DNA of 64,000 nt from Enhydrobacter sp. (GCA_025808875.1 CP075528.1:3904473-3968472), one strand, 5' to 3'. Counted from the stretch's first letter, positions 26,381 to 35,962 are shown. The notes: a model not told the origin generated them from the letters alone. Numbers and translations: made by a program.

Positions 26381-28479
26381 GCCGATGCCGCCAGGACGGG
26401 AACGAGCTTGCGCGCCATCTGGCTGGCGACCGGGTCCTCGGGATAGGCCTCCAGGATCTCGTTGTAGCGCCGGACGGCGAGCGCGTTGTCGTCGGCGACC
26501 AGCGCATCGTAGGCATCGCGCGTGTATCGGGCCAGCTCGAGATTGGCCGCCGTCGGCTCAAGCGCCGGGTCGGCGCCGTAAACGCCCATCAATTCGTACA
26601 TCGGGAACTTGGCACGCCTTCCCTTGACCACGACGTCGTCGACCGGCCGCACGCACAGCCGCTCTCCCGCTTCCTTGTAGACGTTGTGGCTGATGCAGAC
26701 ACGCGTGCCGAATTCCTTGTTCATGCCCTCGAGGCGCGCCGCCACGTTCACGCCGTCGCCCAGGACGGTGTAGCTCATGCGCTCCTTCGACCCGATATTG
26801 CCGACCAGCACGGCGTCGCAATGGATGCCAATGCGCAGCTTGAGCGGACGGAGGTTCTCGGCCTCCCAGCGCGCATTGAGCTCGTCCATGCCCTTGCAGA
26901 TGCGCATGGCGGCGACGCAGGAGCGGTAGGCATGGTCCTCGAGCAGGGCCGGCGCGCCCCAGAACGCCATGACGCCGTCGCCGATGAACTTGTCGATCGT
27001 TCCCTGCTCCTGGTCGACCGTCCGGGTGACGAGCTCGAGATAGGCCGAGACCCGCAGCAGCAGCTCCTGCGACGGGATCGACTCCGACAGCGAGGAGAAC
27101 GATTCGAGGTCGGAGAACATGATGGTCAGGAATCGGCTGTGGCCGCCGAGCTCGAGCTTCTGGTCGGATTCCAGGAGCTTGCGCACCAAGCCCACCGGGA
27201 CGAAGGCCGAGAACGACTTGACCGCGACGTCGAGCGTGTCGATCGCACGCGCCAGCACCGAAATCTCCCGGACCGAGGATTGCAACGGCGGCAGCTCCTC
27301 CTTGTCGAACTCCTGGATCCTGCCGACCTTGTGCGCGAGCCTTTCGAGCGGCGCCGACAGCACGCCACTCAGCAGGTAGATGATGAAGATCTGCACGGCC
27401 GTCGCCGCCAGGCCGAACAGCAGCAGGCGCTCGTTGTTGCGGCGAAAGCCGCCGGTGAAATCCTCGAGCGGCGTGACGGTAAAAAGCTGCCAGCGCTTGC
27501 CGAATTCCGGCGGCATGGTCGAAAGGTTGGCGAGGTAATCGCGGCCTTCGTAGGTGAAGGAATAGCTCTCGCCGTCACGGGCGCTGCGCGGACGGGCGCC
27601 GAAGGCGACGGCCGGCAGCTCCTTTTGCAGCGACGTGACATGGGTGAGATCGATGCGCCCACGGTCGGTGGTGTAGCTCCTGGAGAGATCCGACGCGGCG
27701 ATCACCTGGCCCTGGTGGTTGAGCATGAAGCTCAGCGACCCCTCGCTGACCCGCCGCTTGGCGAGGTAGAGGCCCATGTCGTCGAGGGTGAGATCGATGG
27801 CCACCACGCCGAGCAGTTCGCCGCGAACCTCCACCGGCGCGGCAACGGTGAAGCCGATCAGGCCGAGCACGGCGAAGACGTCGGGATCGGTGATCGTGAG
27901 CTCCCTGGCAGCTACGGTCGCTTGGTGCCACAGGCGGACGCGCGGATCGTAGCTCGTCGGCCCCGAGAGGCGGCCGACCTCGCGTCCTTCGGCGTCCAGG
28001 AAGATATAGTGATCGGCCCGCGTCGGATCGCCAATCTTCTCCATCCAGCGATAAGCGTAGACCGCGCCCTCGGGCGGCGGCTGGCCATGGACGTTGACCT
28101 TGGGGTCGATGCGTCGCGCCTGACGGAACGAGCCGTCGTTCATGCCGACATAGACCGAGACGATCTTGTCGCTGTGCTGCAGCATGCTGAAAAGGTACTT
28201 GATCGAACGGTTATCGAAGAAGAAGGCGGGCTCCTCCTCGCCGACCACGGCGGCCGAACGCATTAGCGACTTGAGCGGGTTGAAGTCGCTCTGGATGTTC
28301 TGGATGGCCTCGACGCGGAAACGCTCGACGAGCTGTTCGGCATTGGACGCGGCCGCCCGGTCGTTCAGGACATAGGTGACCGCGAGCACGGTGAAGGACA
28401 CCGGTACCGTCAACAGGACGAATACCGACAGAATACTGGGCCGTAGCCGCAGCAGCCTGCGTCCGATGTTGCTCGCCAT
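26377..28479 (-). CDS. Membrane-bound class III adenylate/guanylate cyclase
   Basis: A 700-residue receptor cyclase. TM1 lies at about 15-37, a large periplasmic Cache-type sensor covers about 40-345, TM2 lies at about 352-374, and a HAMP-like linker reaches about 420. The cyclase domain spans about 445-620, with metal ligands Asp457 (FSDLESF) and Asp501 (FIGDGVMAF), base-recognition Lys497 and Asp575, and Asn578/Arg582 (NVAAR). A short C-terminal helical tail follows. The catalytic set looks intact. The ATG at 28479 lies just behind GGGGAG. Confidence 0.88.
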   Translation of the reverse strand: MASNIGRRLLRLRPSILSVFVLLTVPVSFTVLAVTYVLNDRAAASNAEQLVERFRVEAIQNIQSDFNPLKSLMRSAAVVGEEEPAFFFDNRSIKYLFSMLQHSDKIVSVYVGMNDGSFRQARRIDPKVNVHGQPPPEGAVYAYRWMEKIGDPTRADHYIFLDAEGREVGRLSGPTSYDPRVRLWHQATVAARELTITDPDVFAVLGLIGFTVAAPVEVRGELLGVVAIDLTLDDMGLYLAKRRVSEGSLSFMLNHQGQVIAASDLSRSYTTDRGRIDLTHVTSLQKELPAVAFGARPRSARDGESYSFTYEGRDYLANLSTMPPEFGKRWQLFTVTPLEDFTGGFRRNNERLLLFGLAATAVQIFIIYLLSGVLSAPLERLAHKVGRIQEFDKEELPPLQSSVREISVLARAIDTLDVAVKSFSAFVPVGLVRKLLESDQKLELGGHSRFLTIMFSDLESFSSLSESIPSQELLLRVSAYLELVTRTVDQEQGTIDKFIGDGVMAFWGAPALLEDHAYRSCVAAMRICKGMDELNARWEAENLRPLKLRIGIHCDAVLVGNIGSKERMSYTVLGDGVNVAARLEGMNKEFGTRVCISHNVYKEAGERLCVRPVDDVVVKGRRAKFPMYELMGVYGADPALEPTAANLELARYTRDAYDALVADDNALAVRRYNEILEAYPEDPVASQMARKLVPVLAASA

Positions 28480-28549
28480 GCTCCCCGCCGCTCGCCAGAG
28501 CGGCAAATTACATCATCGGAGATTCAGCGTCCATGCAATCGCGCCGCGC

Positions 28550-29941
28550 TCAGACCGGCGGATGTCGTGTGTGCCAATCGCTCGCCTGCTGGAAGGCGTG
28601 ACCGGCGGCGAGGATCGTCGCCTCGTCGAAGGCGCGGCCGACGATCTGAAATCCGACCGGTACGCCGTCGGCGGTCATGCCGCCCGGCAAGGTGAGAGTC
28701 GGATGACCGCTGAGGTCGAACGGCGCGGTATAGCGCAGGCGACCCGCGACCGTCTGCGGTGTCCGGCCCGCCGCCTTCATCGCCGCCAGCGACGGCGCTG
28801 CGACGCCCATCGCCGGCACGAGCAGCAGGTCGACTTCCGCCAGCATACGATCGATCTCGCCCTTGACCCGTGCGCGCATCACCTGAAGACGCGCCAGCTC
28901 GATCGCCGACAGCCCGCGCCCGACGTCGAGCAAAGCGGCGAACTCCGGGCCGTACTGGTCGCGCCGGGCGGGGAAGGTCGCCTCGTGCGCGAGCGCCGCC
29001 TCGACGCCGCACAGCACCATCCATTTCAGGGCGGCGTCCTCGAACGACGGCAGCTCGATGTCGACTCGCACCGCGCCGGCCTGGGTCAGCGCGGCTTCGG
29101 CACCGGCGAGAGCGCGTTGGGCGTCGGCATCCACGCCGATCAGGTTCGTCGCGATGCCGAGCCTGCGGCCCCTCACGCCGGCGCCGATCGCACCGGCATA
29201 GTCCGGCACCGGTTGCGGCGCGGCGGTCGGGTCGTCGGGATCGGCGCCCGCGATCACGCCCAGCACGATCGCCGCGTCGAGCGCGCTGCGGCACATCGGG
29301 CCGACATGGTCGAGCGATTCGGCGAGCGGGAAGACACCGGCACGGCTCACGCGCGCCCAAGTCGGCTTCAGGCCGCACAATCCGTTCATGGTCGAGGGAA
29401 AGCGGATCGAGCCGCCCGTATCGGAACCCAGCGAGGCGAAGCACAGGCCCGCCGCCGTCGCCACGCCCGAGCCGGAGGACGACACGCCCGGCCAGTACGC
29501 CGCGTTCCACGGGTTGACCGGCGGGTCGATCGAGGGATGGTGAAGTCCGTAGGCGCCTTCGGTCATCTGCAGCTTGCCGAGGATGACGGCGCCCGCCTGC
29601 TTCAGCCGCGCCACCACCGTGGCATCCTTCGCCGGCACGTGATCGCGCCGGATCGCCATGCCGGCCGCCGTCGGCACGCCCGCGGTGTCGCAGAGATCCT
29701 TCACCGCGATCGGCACGCCGTGCAGCGGTCCACGCGACTTGCCGGCGGCGGTCTCCGCATCGCACGCCGCCGCGTCGGCGAGCGCCCGCTCGGCCGTCAC
29801 GGTGGCATAGCTCCGGAGTTTCGGATCGAGCGCGGCGATGCGGGCGAGGAGCGCGCGCGTGGCCTCCGACGACGACAGTTTGCGCGCCTTGAGTCGCCGC
29901 GCGACCTCGTCGAGCGACAGATAGTGCAGTTCTTCGCCCAT
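28550..29941 (-). CDS. Amidase (amidase signature family)
   Basis: A 463-residue hydrolase with the Ser-cisSer-Lys triad of the AS family: Lys81 in IAVKDL, the serine run at 154-156 in GVSSSGSG, and nucleophile Ser178 in GSDTGGSIRFP. It cleaves an amide bond; the substrate is unknown, and the absence of gatC/gatB rules against a GatA role. Translation may start at the ATG 29941 or the GTG 29947. It follows the GNAT gene by a few bases. Confidence 0.9.
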   Translation of the reverse strand: MGEELHYLSLDEVARRLKARKLSSSEATRALLARIAALDPKLRSYATVTAERALADAAACDAETAAGKSRGPLHGVPIAVKDLCDTAGVPTAAGMAIRRDHVPAKDATVVARLKQAGAVILGKLQMTEGAYGLHHPSIDPPVNPWNAAYWPGVSSSGSGVATAAGLCFASLGSDTGGSIRFPSTMNGLCGLKPTWARVSRAGVFPLAESLDHVGPMCRSALDAAIVLGVIAGADPDDPTAAPQPVPDYAGAIGAGVRGRRLGIATNLIGVDADAQRALAGAEAALTQAGAVRVDIELPSFEDAALKWMVLCGVEAALAHEATFPARRDQYGPEFAALLDVGRGLSAIELARLQVMRARVKGEIDRMLAEVDLLLVPAMGVAAPSLAAMKAAGRTPQTVAGRLRYTAPFDLSGHPTLTLPGGMTADGVPVGFQIVGRAFDEATILAAGHAFQQASDWHTRHPPV

Positions 29942-29949
29942 TCCCACTC

Positions 29950-30408
29950 CTACAGCGGCTTGTCCATCACCTGGACATGTTCGCCGCGATAGTGCCGCCG
30001 CTCAAGCGAACGCCAGCCGAGTCGCGCATAGAGTTCCGGCGCCGAGGCGGTGAAGAGAAAAAGACGGGAGTACCCGAACCGCCGCGCCGCGTCCTCGACA
30101 GCGGCGACCAGGACCGAGGCGACGCCGCGACGCCGGTGCTCCGGAGGGACGAAGACGCTGGCAAGCCACGGATTGCGCGGATCGCCCTCGAGATCGTCGA
30201 AGACGAGGGCAGCCGACCCGAGCGGCCGGCCGTCGTCGGCGAGGGCGACGAACACCGCCGGCACACGGTCGGCGTTCATGCCCGTCCGAACACGGGCGGC
30301 ACGCTGTTCGAGCGTGTCTCCCGGACGCAGATGTCCCCATTCACCGAAGCCCCATCCCGCGACCAGGTCGACGAGATCGGGGCGTTCGGTCAGCGAGACG
30401 ACCTTCAA
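29950..30408 (-). CDS. GNAT family N-acetyltransferase
   Basis: A 152-residue acetyltransferase with the acetyl-CoA motif VPPEHRRRGVASVLVAAVEDAA (R-x-x-G-x-A) and the C-terminal LYARLGWRSLERRHYRG. The opening LTERPDLVDLVAGWGFGEWG is typical of small GNAT enzymes of unknown substrate. The start is TTG, four bases after the csp stop, so translation probably depends on coupling to csp. Confidence 0.88.
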   Translation of the reverse strand: MKVVSLTERPDLVDLVAGWGFGEWGHLRPGDTLEQRAARVRTGMNADRVPAVFVALADDGRPLGSAALVFDDLEGDPRNPWLASVFVPPEHRRRGVASVLVAAVEDAARRFGYSRLFLFTASAPELYARLGWRSLERRHYRGEHVQVMDKPL

Positions 30409-30412
30409 GCCG

Positions 30413-30619
30413 TCAGTCGGACGCCTTCAGGTTGACCGCGGCGGAACGGCCGCGCTCGGTGGCGATCTCGTAGCTGATCTTCTGGCCTTCGTTCAGGCCG
30501 TTGAGGCCGGAGCGCTCGACCGCGCTGATATGCACGAAAACATCCTTGCCGCCGTCGCTCGGCTGGATGAACCCGAAACCCTTGGTTGCGTTGAACCACT
30601 TCACAGTACCAGTAGCCAT
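30413..30619 (-). CDS. Cold-shock protein, CspA family
   Basis: A 68-residue single cold-shock domain. RNP1 is KGFGFI and RNP2 is DVFVHI. It acts as a nucleic-acid chaperone on mRNA. A GAGTGAGAG-type ribosome binding site precedes the ATG. The leader from the predicted promoter is about 160 nt, the usual layout for temperature-responsive csp leaders. Confidence 0.95.
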   Translation of the reverse strand: MATGTVKWFNATKGFGFIQPSDGGKDVFVHISAVERSGLNGLNEGQKISYEIATERGRSAAVNLKASD

Positions 30620-30786
30620 CTCTCACTCCTTGGCGTCGATCGAGCACACACGAAAAGCGCAGACAGTGCGCTCGCTGCAGCGGCCTGCGAACAACTCAAA
30701 GAATTTGGGGGGTAGCTCGTGGGAAAGTCCGTCGCCGCAGAGGGCTGGGCCGCGAAGCAGGGCCAAGTTCGTAAGTCGTAGGGCCG

Positions 30787-30815
30787 CATATGGTCACGTA
30801 ACGCCGGGAAGTCAA
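30787..30815 (-). promoter_or_regulatory. Probable sigma-70 promoter of csp with long 5' leader
   Basis: On the minus strand, TTGACT (30815-30810) and CATATG (30792-30787) are 17 bp apart. Transcription would start near 30780, leaving about 160 nt of leader before the csp ATG at 30619. The gap between csp and the upstream dehydratase-family gene shows no other gene. Confidence 0.5.
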
Positions 30816-30850
30816 GTTTGGTTGCCTTCCCGCAGTGGCACTGCCGAATG

Positions 30851-32368
30851 TCACATCGTGGCGCCGATCTTCCACGGTTCGAATTCGTCGTCGCCGATGC
30901 CAAGCGCCTCCGATTTGGTCCGTTGGCCTGACGCGGTCGTCAGAATCAGATCGAAGATCCTTTGGCCGCTCTGCGCAATCGATTCCTCGCCGTCGACGAT
31001 GGTTCCGCAATTGATGTCCATGTCGTCGGTCATGCGTCGATAGAGGGAGGTATTCGTCGCAAGCTTGAGCGAGGGCGCGGGCTTGCACCCAAAAACGCTG
31101 CCGCGTCCGGTCGTGAAGCACAAAATATTGGCACCGCCCGCAACTTGCCCTGTCGCGGACACGGGATCGTAGCCGGGCGAGTCCATGTAGACGAAGCCGT
31201 TGGCGGTGATCGGTTGCGCATATTCATAGACGTCGACCAAGTTGGTCGTGCCGCCCTTCGCAACCGCACCCAAGGATTTCTCGAGAATGGTGGTGAGGCC
31301 GCCCGCCTTGTTGCCGGGCGACGGATTGTTGTTCATCTCGCCGCCGGTGCGCGCGCAGTGGTCTTCCCACCACTTGATGCGCTTCACGATCTTCTCGCCG
31401 ACCTCGCGACTCACCGCGCGACGCGTGAGCAGATGCTCGGCGCCGTAGATTTCGGGAGTCTCCGACAGCACGGCAGTGCCACCATGCCGGACCAACAGAT
31501 CCACGGCGGCGCCCAGCGCCGGATTGGCGGAGATGCCGGAGTAGCCATCCGACCCGCCGCATTGCAGGGCGAGGATCAATTCGCCGGCGGGAATCGGTTC
31601 GCGCTTCACGTCGTTGGCTTCCGGCAAGAGCTCCTTCAGGAATCCCACCGCGCGCATCACCGTCTTCGATACGCCGCCCTCGTCCTGGATCGCCATCGGG
31701 ATCAGCTTCGGCCCCTCCTTCAATCCCTCGGCGTTCATCAGACCGGCGATCTGGTTGGTCTCGCAGCCCAGTCCCAGCACGACGACAGCCGCCATGTTGG
31801 GATGGCGCGTGTAGCCGGCGAGGGTGCGCCGCAGCACGTCCATTTCGAGGCCCGACGCCGCCATGCCGCAGCCGCCGCCATGGGTGAGCGGCACCACGCC
31901 GTCGATGTTCGGATATTGGGCAAGCAGCGGCTCGACCTTCGCCGCGATCATGCGGCTGGTCGCGGCCGAGCAATTCACCGTGGTGACGATGCCGATGTAG
32001 TTGCGCGTCGCGGCCCGGCCGTCGGCGCGGCGATAACCCTGGAACGTCGCGCGCCTGCCCTCCGGCACGTAGTCCGTCGGATGGGCGTCGGCGCAGAAGG
32101 CGTAGTCGCGCTCGAAATCGCCCATGACGCAGTTGTGCGTGTGGACGTGCGCTCCCGGCGCCAGGTCCTCGGCCGCGAAGCCAATGATCTGGTTATACTT
32201 GCGCAACGGCTCACCCTTGCGAACGGCGCGCGTCAGGATCTTGTGGCCCGGCGGCACCCGCGTCGCCGCCGTGACCTCGCCGTCCACCTTCGCGCCCGGC
32301 AGGATGTCCATGCGCGCGACGACGACATTGTCGTTGGGATGAAGGCGGATGGTGAGCGGTGCCGTCAT
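30851..32368 (-). CDS. UxaA-family altronate/galactarate dehydratase
   Basis: A 505-residue enzyme with an N-terminal SAF domain (about 5-85: IRLHPNDNVVVARMDILPGAKV) and the catalytic UxaA/GarD domain. The motifs are THGGGCGMA, GLGCETNQI, LQCGGSDGYSGISANPALG, TGRGSVFGCKPAPSLKLATN and the DMDINCG loop, with cysteines that may bind iron. The family dehydrates sugar acids such as altronate or galactarate; the exact substrate is open. The ATG at 32368 starts a standard SAF domain. Confidence 0.9.
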   Translation of the reverse strand: MTAPLTIRLHPNDNVVVARMDILPGAKVDGEVTAATRVPPGHKILTRAVRKGEPLRKYNQIIGFAAEDLAPGAHVHTHNCVMGDFERDYAFCADAHPTDYVPEGRRATFQGYRRADGRAATRNYIGIVTTVNCSAATSRMIAAKVEPLLAQYPNIDGVVPLTHGGGCGMAASGLEMDVLRRTLAGYTRHPNMAAVVVLGLGCETNQIAGLMNAEGLKEGPKLIPMAIQDEGGVSKTVMRAVGFLKELLPEANDVKREPIPAGELILALQCGGSDGYSGISANPALGAAVDLLVRHGGTAVLSETPEIYGAEHLLTRRAVSREVGEKIVKRIKWWEDHCARTGGEMNNNPSPGNKAGGLTTILEKSLGAVAKGGTTNLVDVYEYAQPITANGFVYMDSPGYDPVSATGQVAGGANILCFTTGRGSVFGCKPAPSLKLATNTSLYRRMTDDMDINCGTIVDGEESIAQSGQRIFDLILTTASGQRTKSEALGIGDDEFEPWKIGATM

Positions 32369-32401
32369 GTCGTTTTCCTCCCGGGAGATCGCGATCATAG
32401 C

Positions 32402-32434
32402 AAAAAGAAAGCGGGCCCGCTTTCGCGGACCCGC
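32402..32434 (-). terminator. Rho-independent terminator of the repeat-protein gene
   Basis: On the minus strand, GCGGGTCCGC-GAAA-GCGGGCCCGC is followed by TTTCTTTTT. It is a ten-pair stem with one G-U pair and a GAAA tetraloop. It separates the gene at 32465 from the UxaA-family gene. Confidence 0.85.
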
Positions 32435-32464
32435 CTTCTCACGCCACGCCTACGCTATGCCGAT

Positions 32465-32983
32465 CTACCAACGGCGATTGTCGCGGGAATCGAAGATGTT
32501 GGGGATACCGTCGTCGTCGCGATCGCCCAGCGCGCTCTGCCGGTTGTCGTACCGATCGTAGCGGTCGGGTATGCCGTCGCGGTCCCGGTCGCCCTTCCAG
32601 CCGTGACGGTCGTCGCGCCGGTCGTAGCGATTGGGGATGCCGTCGCCGTCGCGGTCCCACCGGCTCGGCACGTAGCGCCACTGCTCGCGGCCGCCGATGT
32701 AGACGCGGTCCCAGCGATCCGGCACGTAGCGATAGCCCGGCCGCGCCTCGACCCACCGGCCCGGCACCCACACGTACCGGTCGTTCACCAGACGATAGTA
32801 GCCTTGCGCCCAGACATAGCCGTGCCGCGGCGCCGGAACGGCCTCGTAGACCGGCGCCGGCGGTGGCGCGCCGAACGTGATGCTGACCTGGGCGGCAGCC
32901 GGCGTCAGCGCCGCGGTGGCCATCGTCGCCGCAGAGAAGATCGCGACGGCGGCCAAGGACGTCATCGCAACGTTCTTCAACAT
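32465..32983 (-). CDS. Secreted protein with YXWQ-type and calcium-binding DxDxDG repeats
   Basis: A 172-residue exported protein with a signal peptide (TSLAAVAIFSAATMATAALTPAAAQ). The middle has YVWAQGYYRLVNDRYVWVPGRW-like aromatic repeats, and the C-terminus carries three thrombospondin type 3-like repeats (DRDGDGIPNRYD, DRDRDGIPDRYD, DRDDDGIPNIFD), which usually bind Ca2+. A strong GGAGGAAT site precedes the ATG at 32983. The function is unknown; an extracellular or envelope role is likely. Confidence 0.85.
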   Translation of the reverse strand: MLKNVAMTSLAAVAIFSAATMATAALTPAAAQVSITFGAPPPAPVYEAVPAPRHGYVWAQGYYRLVNDRYVWVPGRWVEARPGYRYVPDRWDRVYIGGREQWRYVPSRWDRDGDGIPNRYDRRDDRHGWKGDRDRDGIPDRYDRYDNRQSALGDRDDDGIPNIFDSRDNRRW

Positions 32984-33119
32984 GACATTCCTCCTTCGGT
33001 GCGGCGGTGAATGCCGCAGGTGAAGGGAACTACGCGGGCGCGGTGCGTGGCGTTTCCCGCGAAACGGGGAATTCGCGCGCCCTTTCCGCCCCCATTCGGC
33101 CATCATGCGGAACGGCGCG

Positions 33120-33983
33120 TCAGGTTCCCGCGAGCAGGAGAACGACACCGCCGACGCTGACGAGGATGCCGAGCAGGCCGATCGCATGCAGGCGCTCGTT
33201 GCGCAGGAAGAGGTAGCTGAGCACCACGGTCACCATCGGGAACAGTGCGACCAGCGGCGCCACCAGGGTGATCGACCCGAGGCCGAGCGCCGCATAGAGA
33301 AGGAAGGTCGCCATGCCGTTGCTCATGCCGACGCCCAGGAACCACAGGAGCCCGATCCGATCGACCGGACCGGCGGCGAGCGCGCGGCGACCGACCAACG
33401 CGACGATGACCACGGCCGACAGGGTATAGCCGATGGCCGCGGCGGCGAGCGGCTCGTGCCACAGCGAGAGGCCCGCCTTGATCGCCGGCTGGATGACGCC
33501 GCGCACCAGGGCGGCCGCGAGTGGCAGGCCGAGCATCCAGACCGGCCAGCGCCGTCCGCCGGCGCCGCCGCGCAGCGCCATCAGGGCGACGCCGGCGACG
33601 ACCATCAGGAGGCCCGCGAACTGGATCCAGGTCAGGGTCTCGCCGAGGAGCAGCACCGCGGCGAGGACGGCGAACAGCGGCGTGACATTGCCGACGGCAC
33701 CGGAGATGGCGGGTCCCAGCGCCTCGTTGCCGCGCACTGCCAGGATCGAGACGACGACCGGGAAGATGCAGCCGACCGCGGCGAAGAGGGCAGCGGCACG
33801 CCCGTCGAACCCCCGCCAATCGACGAACACCAGCGAGGCGATCCAGGCCGCCACCATCGAGCCGCCGATCGTGTAAAGCGGCGAACGCCAGGACGGAACG
33901 GTGCGCAGGCCGTACTGGGTGAGGATCAGGGCGACCGCGAAGCACAGTGCCGCAGCCAGGGCCAGAAGGGCTGCCGCGCTCAT
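33120..33983 (-). CDS. DMT superfamily transporter, two EamA domains
   Basis: A 287-residue inner-membrane carrier with ten hydrophobic segments in two EamA halves (VGNVTPLFAVLAAVLLLGE in the first, GSITLVAPLVALFPMVTVVLSYLFL in the second). The family exports metabolites or amino acids. The start is divergent from the aminotransferase gene, 42 bp away, so an exporter of an amino-acid-type compound is possible. Confidence 0.88.
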   Translation of the reverse strand: MSAAALLALAAALCFAVALILTQYGLRTVPSWRSPLYTIGGSMVAAWIASLVFVDWRGFDGRAAALFAAVGCIFPVVVSILAVRGNEALGPAISGAVGNVTPLFAVLAAVLLLGETLTWIQFAGLLMVVAGVALMALRGGAGGRRWPVWMLGLPLAAALVRGVIQPAIKAGLSLWHEPLAAAAIGYTLSAVVIVALVGRRALAAGPVDRIGLLWFLGVGMSNGMATFLLYAALGLGSITLVAPLVALFPMVTVVLSYLFLRNERLHAIGLLGILVSVGGVVLLLAGT

Positions 33984-34025
33984 GGGAATCTGCTATTCCC
34001 GCCGCCTTCCGAGACCGAGGACAAG

Positions 34026-34883
34026 ATGGATACGCTCACCTACTGGAACGGCACCTGGCACGAGGGCAACCCGGCGATCCTGGGCCCGCGCGATCACGCC
34101 TTCTGGCTGGGCTCCATCGTATTCGACGGCGGCCGCGCCTTCGAGGGCTGCGGACCCGATCTCGACCTCCATGCGGAACGGGTCGTGCAGTCGGCGCGCA
34201 CCCTCGGCCTCGCGCCGACCAGGACGGTCGACGAGATCCTCCGGCTGATGCACGAGGGCATCCGTCGTTTCGGGCCCAAGGCCGAGCTCTACGTGCGGCC
34301 GATGTTCTGGGCGACCAAGGGCGGCGCCGGCCCGATCTCGGTCGATCCCAACTCGACTCAGTTCCTGCTCTGCGTCTACCATTCGCCGATGCGCGCCGGC
34401 ACGCCGCTGTCGCTCGGACTGTGCCGCACCATCCGCCGGCCGACGCCGGAGAGCGCACCGACGCTTGCCAAGGCCTCCTGCCTCTATCCCAACTCGAGCC
34501 GCGGTGTCGCCGAGATGCTGGAGCGCGGCTTCAGCAACGGCATCGTGCTCGACGCCATGGGCAACGTTGCCGAGACCTGCAGCTCCAACGTCTTCCTCGC
34601 CAGGGGCGGAATCGTCGCCACGCCGGTGCCCAACGGCTCGTTCCTCGCCGGCATCACGCGCAACCGCGTGGTCAGGCTGCTGCGCACCGCCGGCGTGACG
34701 GTGGAGGAGCGCACCGTGCGGCCCGCCGAACTCGACGAGGCCGACGAGATCTTCACCACCGGCAATGCCGGCAAGGTGCAGCCGGTCAACCGCTACGAAG
34801 GCCGCGACCTGCAGCCCGGCCCGATCGCGCGGCAGGCGCACGAGCTCTACATGGCATTCTCGCGCACCCAGCGGGTGATCTAG
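34026..34883 (+). CDS. Class IV PLP aminotransferase, branched-chain/D-amino-acid type
   Basis: A 285-residue fold-type IV aminotransferase that opens with WNGTWHEGNPAILGPRDHAFWLGSIVFDG. The catalytic lysine is in LAKASCLYPNS, and the PLP-phosphate region includes GNVAETCSSNVFL and GITRNRVVRLL. It is close to IlvE but shorter and somewhat divergent, so a D-amino-acid or related substrate cannot be excluded. It is divergent from a DMT exporter. Confidence 0.87.
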   Translation: MDTLTYWNGTWHEGNPAILGPRDHAFWLGSIVFDGGRAFEGCGPDLDLHAERVVQSARTLGLAPTRTVDEILRLMHEGIRRFGPKAELYVRPMFWATKGGAGPISVDPNSTQFLLCVYHSPMRAGTPLSLGLCRTIRRPTPESAPTLAKASCLYPNSSRGVAEMLERGFSNGIVLDAMGNVAETCSSNVFLARGGIVATPVPNGSFLAGITRNRVVRLLRTAGVTVEERTVRPAELDEADEIFTTGNAGKVQPVNRYEGRDLQPGPIARQAHELYMAFSRTQRVI

Positions 34884-34975
34884 GTCGCGTCGCGACGGCG
34901 GGCATGGCTTTGCGTCGCGAATTGCTCGACAGTGTGTGCATGCCGCATCGGCGCACCCCGAATCTCGTTGAGACC

Positions 34976-35962
34976 ATGGCCTCGCTGTACAGGATCGCCC
35001 TGGCCGCCCTCGTGCTGGGCGGCGCGACGACGCCGTGCTTCGCGCAACGCGCCGACGTCGAGGGTTCGAGCGACCACGCGCTGGTCGGTCGCCACGAAGG
35101 ATCGAAGATCACCTTCTACGAGAGCCGGCCCGCCGCGACGGTGGCGCTGCCGTGGAAGGCGCAGGAACGCAACGACCGCGAGGACGAGGCCTGGCAGCAT
35201 GAATTGGTCGGCAAGGTGCTGTCGATCCGTTACGACGGACCGCCCGGCCGGTCGATCCTCGACGTCCTGCGCGGCTACGAGGCGTCGCTGCAAAGGCACG
35301 GTTTCCAAATCCAGTTCGTCTGCCGCGACGGTGCGGAATGTGCGCCTGGTCGCTCGGCTTCGTCGTTCTGGGACGCCGCGCGCGCCGGCATCGACATGCC
35401 GACGACCTGGCACACGACCGTCTATCTGCTCGCTTCGCGGGCGAGCGCGGCAGGCGTGACGACGGTGGCGGTGATGGGCGTCGAGACGGAGGGCGGCAAC
35501 ACCAAGCTGACCGTCCCGCATGTCGCCGTGACCATCGTCGAGGGCAAGCCCGCGGCCGCCGCCCATGTCAGGACGATCGATGCGCGCGCCCTGGAACAGG
35601 CCCTCGCGCGCGACGGACGGGTCGTGCTGCAAGCCATCGAATTCGCGCCCGGTACGGCGACGCTCGCGCCCGCGGCGGCGGCGCAGATCGAGCAGCTCGC
35701 CGACATGCTGCGCAAGCAGCCGCAGATCGAGCTGCTGATCGTCGGCCACACCGACGACGCCGGCACGGTCGAGCAAGGCGTGGCGTTGTCGCGCAAGCAA
35801 GCCGACGCGGTGGTCGCCGCGCTCGCCGTCCTCGGCATCGACACCAGGCGACTGGCGGCGGCGGGCGCCGGCCCGATGGTGCCGATCGCCAGCAACCGAA
35901 TCGAGCACGGCCGGGTTCGCAACCGGCGCATCGAGATCGTCGAGCGGATCGGCCCGCGCTGA
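34976..35962 (+). CDS. OmpA-family protein with DUF4892-like N-terminus
   Basis: A 328-residue exported protein with a signal peptide (IALAALVLGGATTPCFAQ). A DUF4892-like domain covers about 25-200, and a C-terminal OmpA peptidoglycan-binding domain covers about 220-325 with LLIVGHTDDAGTVEQGVALSRKQADAV. It probably anchors the envelope to peptidoglycan. The ATG at 34976 begins the signal peptide, although the frame is open further upstream. Confidence 0.85.
   Translation: MASLYRIALAALVLGGATTPCFAQRADVEGSSDHALVGRHEGSKITFYESRPAATVALPWKAQERNDREDEAWQHELVGKVLSIRYDGPPGRSILDVLRGYEASLQRHGFQIQFVCRDGAECAPGRSASSFWDAARAGIDMPTTWHTTVYLLASRASAAGVTTVAVMGVETEGGNTKLTVPHVAVTIVEGKPAAAAHVRTIDARALEQALARDGRVVLQAIEFAPGTATLAPAAAAQIEQLADMLRKQPQIELLIVGHTDDAGTVEQGVALSRKQADAVVAALAVLGIDTRRLAAAGAGPMVPIASNRIEHGRVRNRRIEIVERIGPR

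Noticed and set aside
28870..29517. An arginine-rich plus-strand frame inside the amidase
   Set aside because: It is a shadow of the amidase gene; extreme R content and no start signal.
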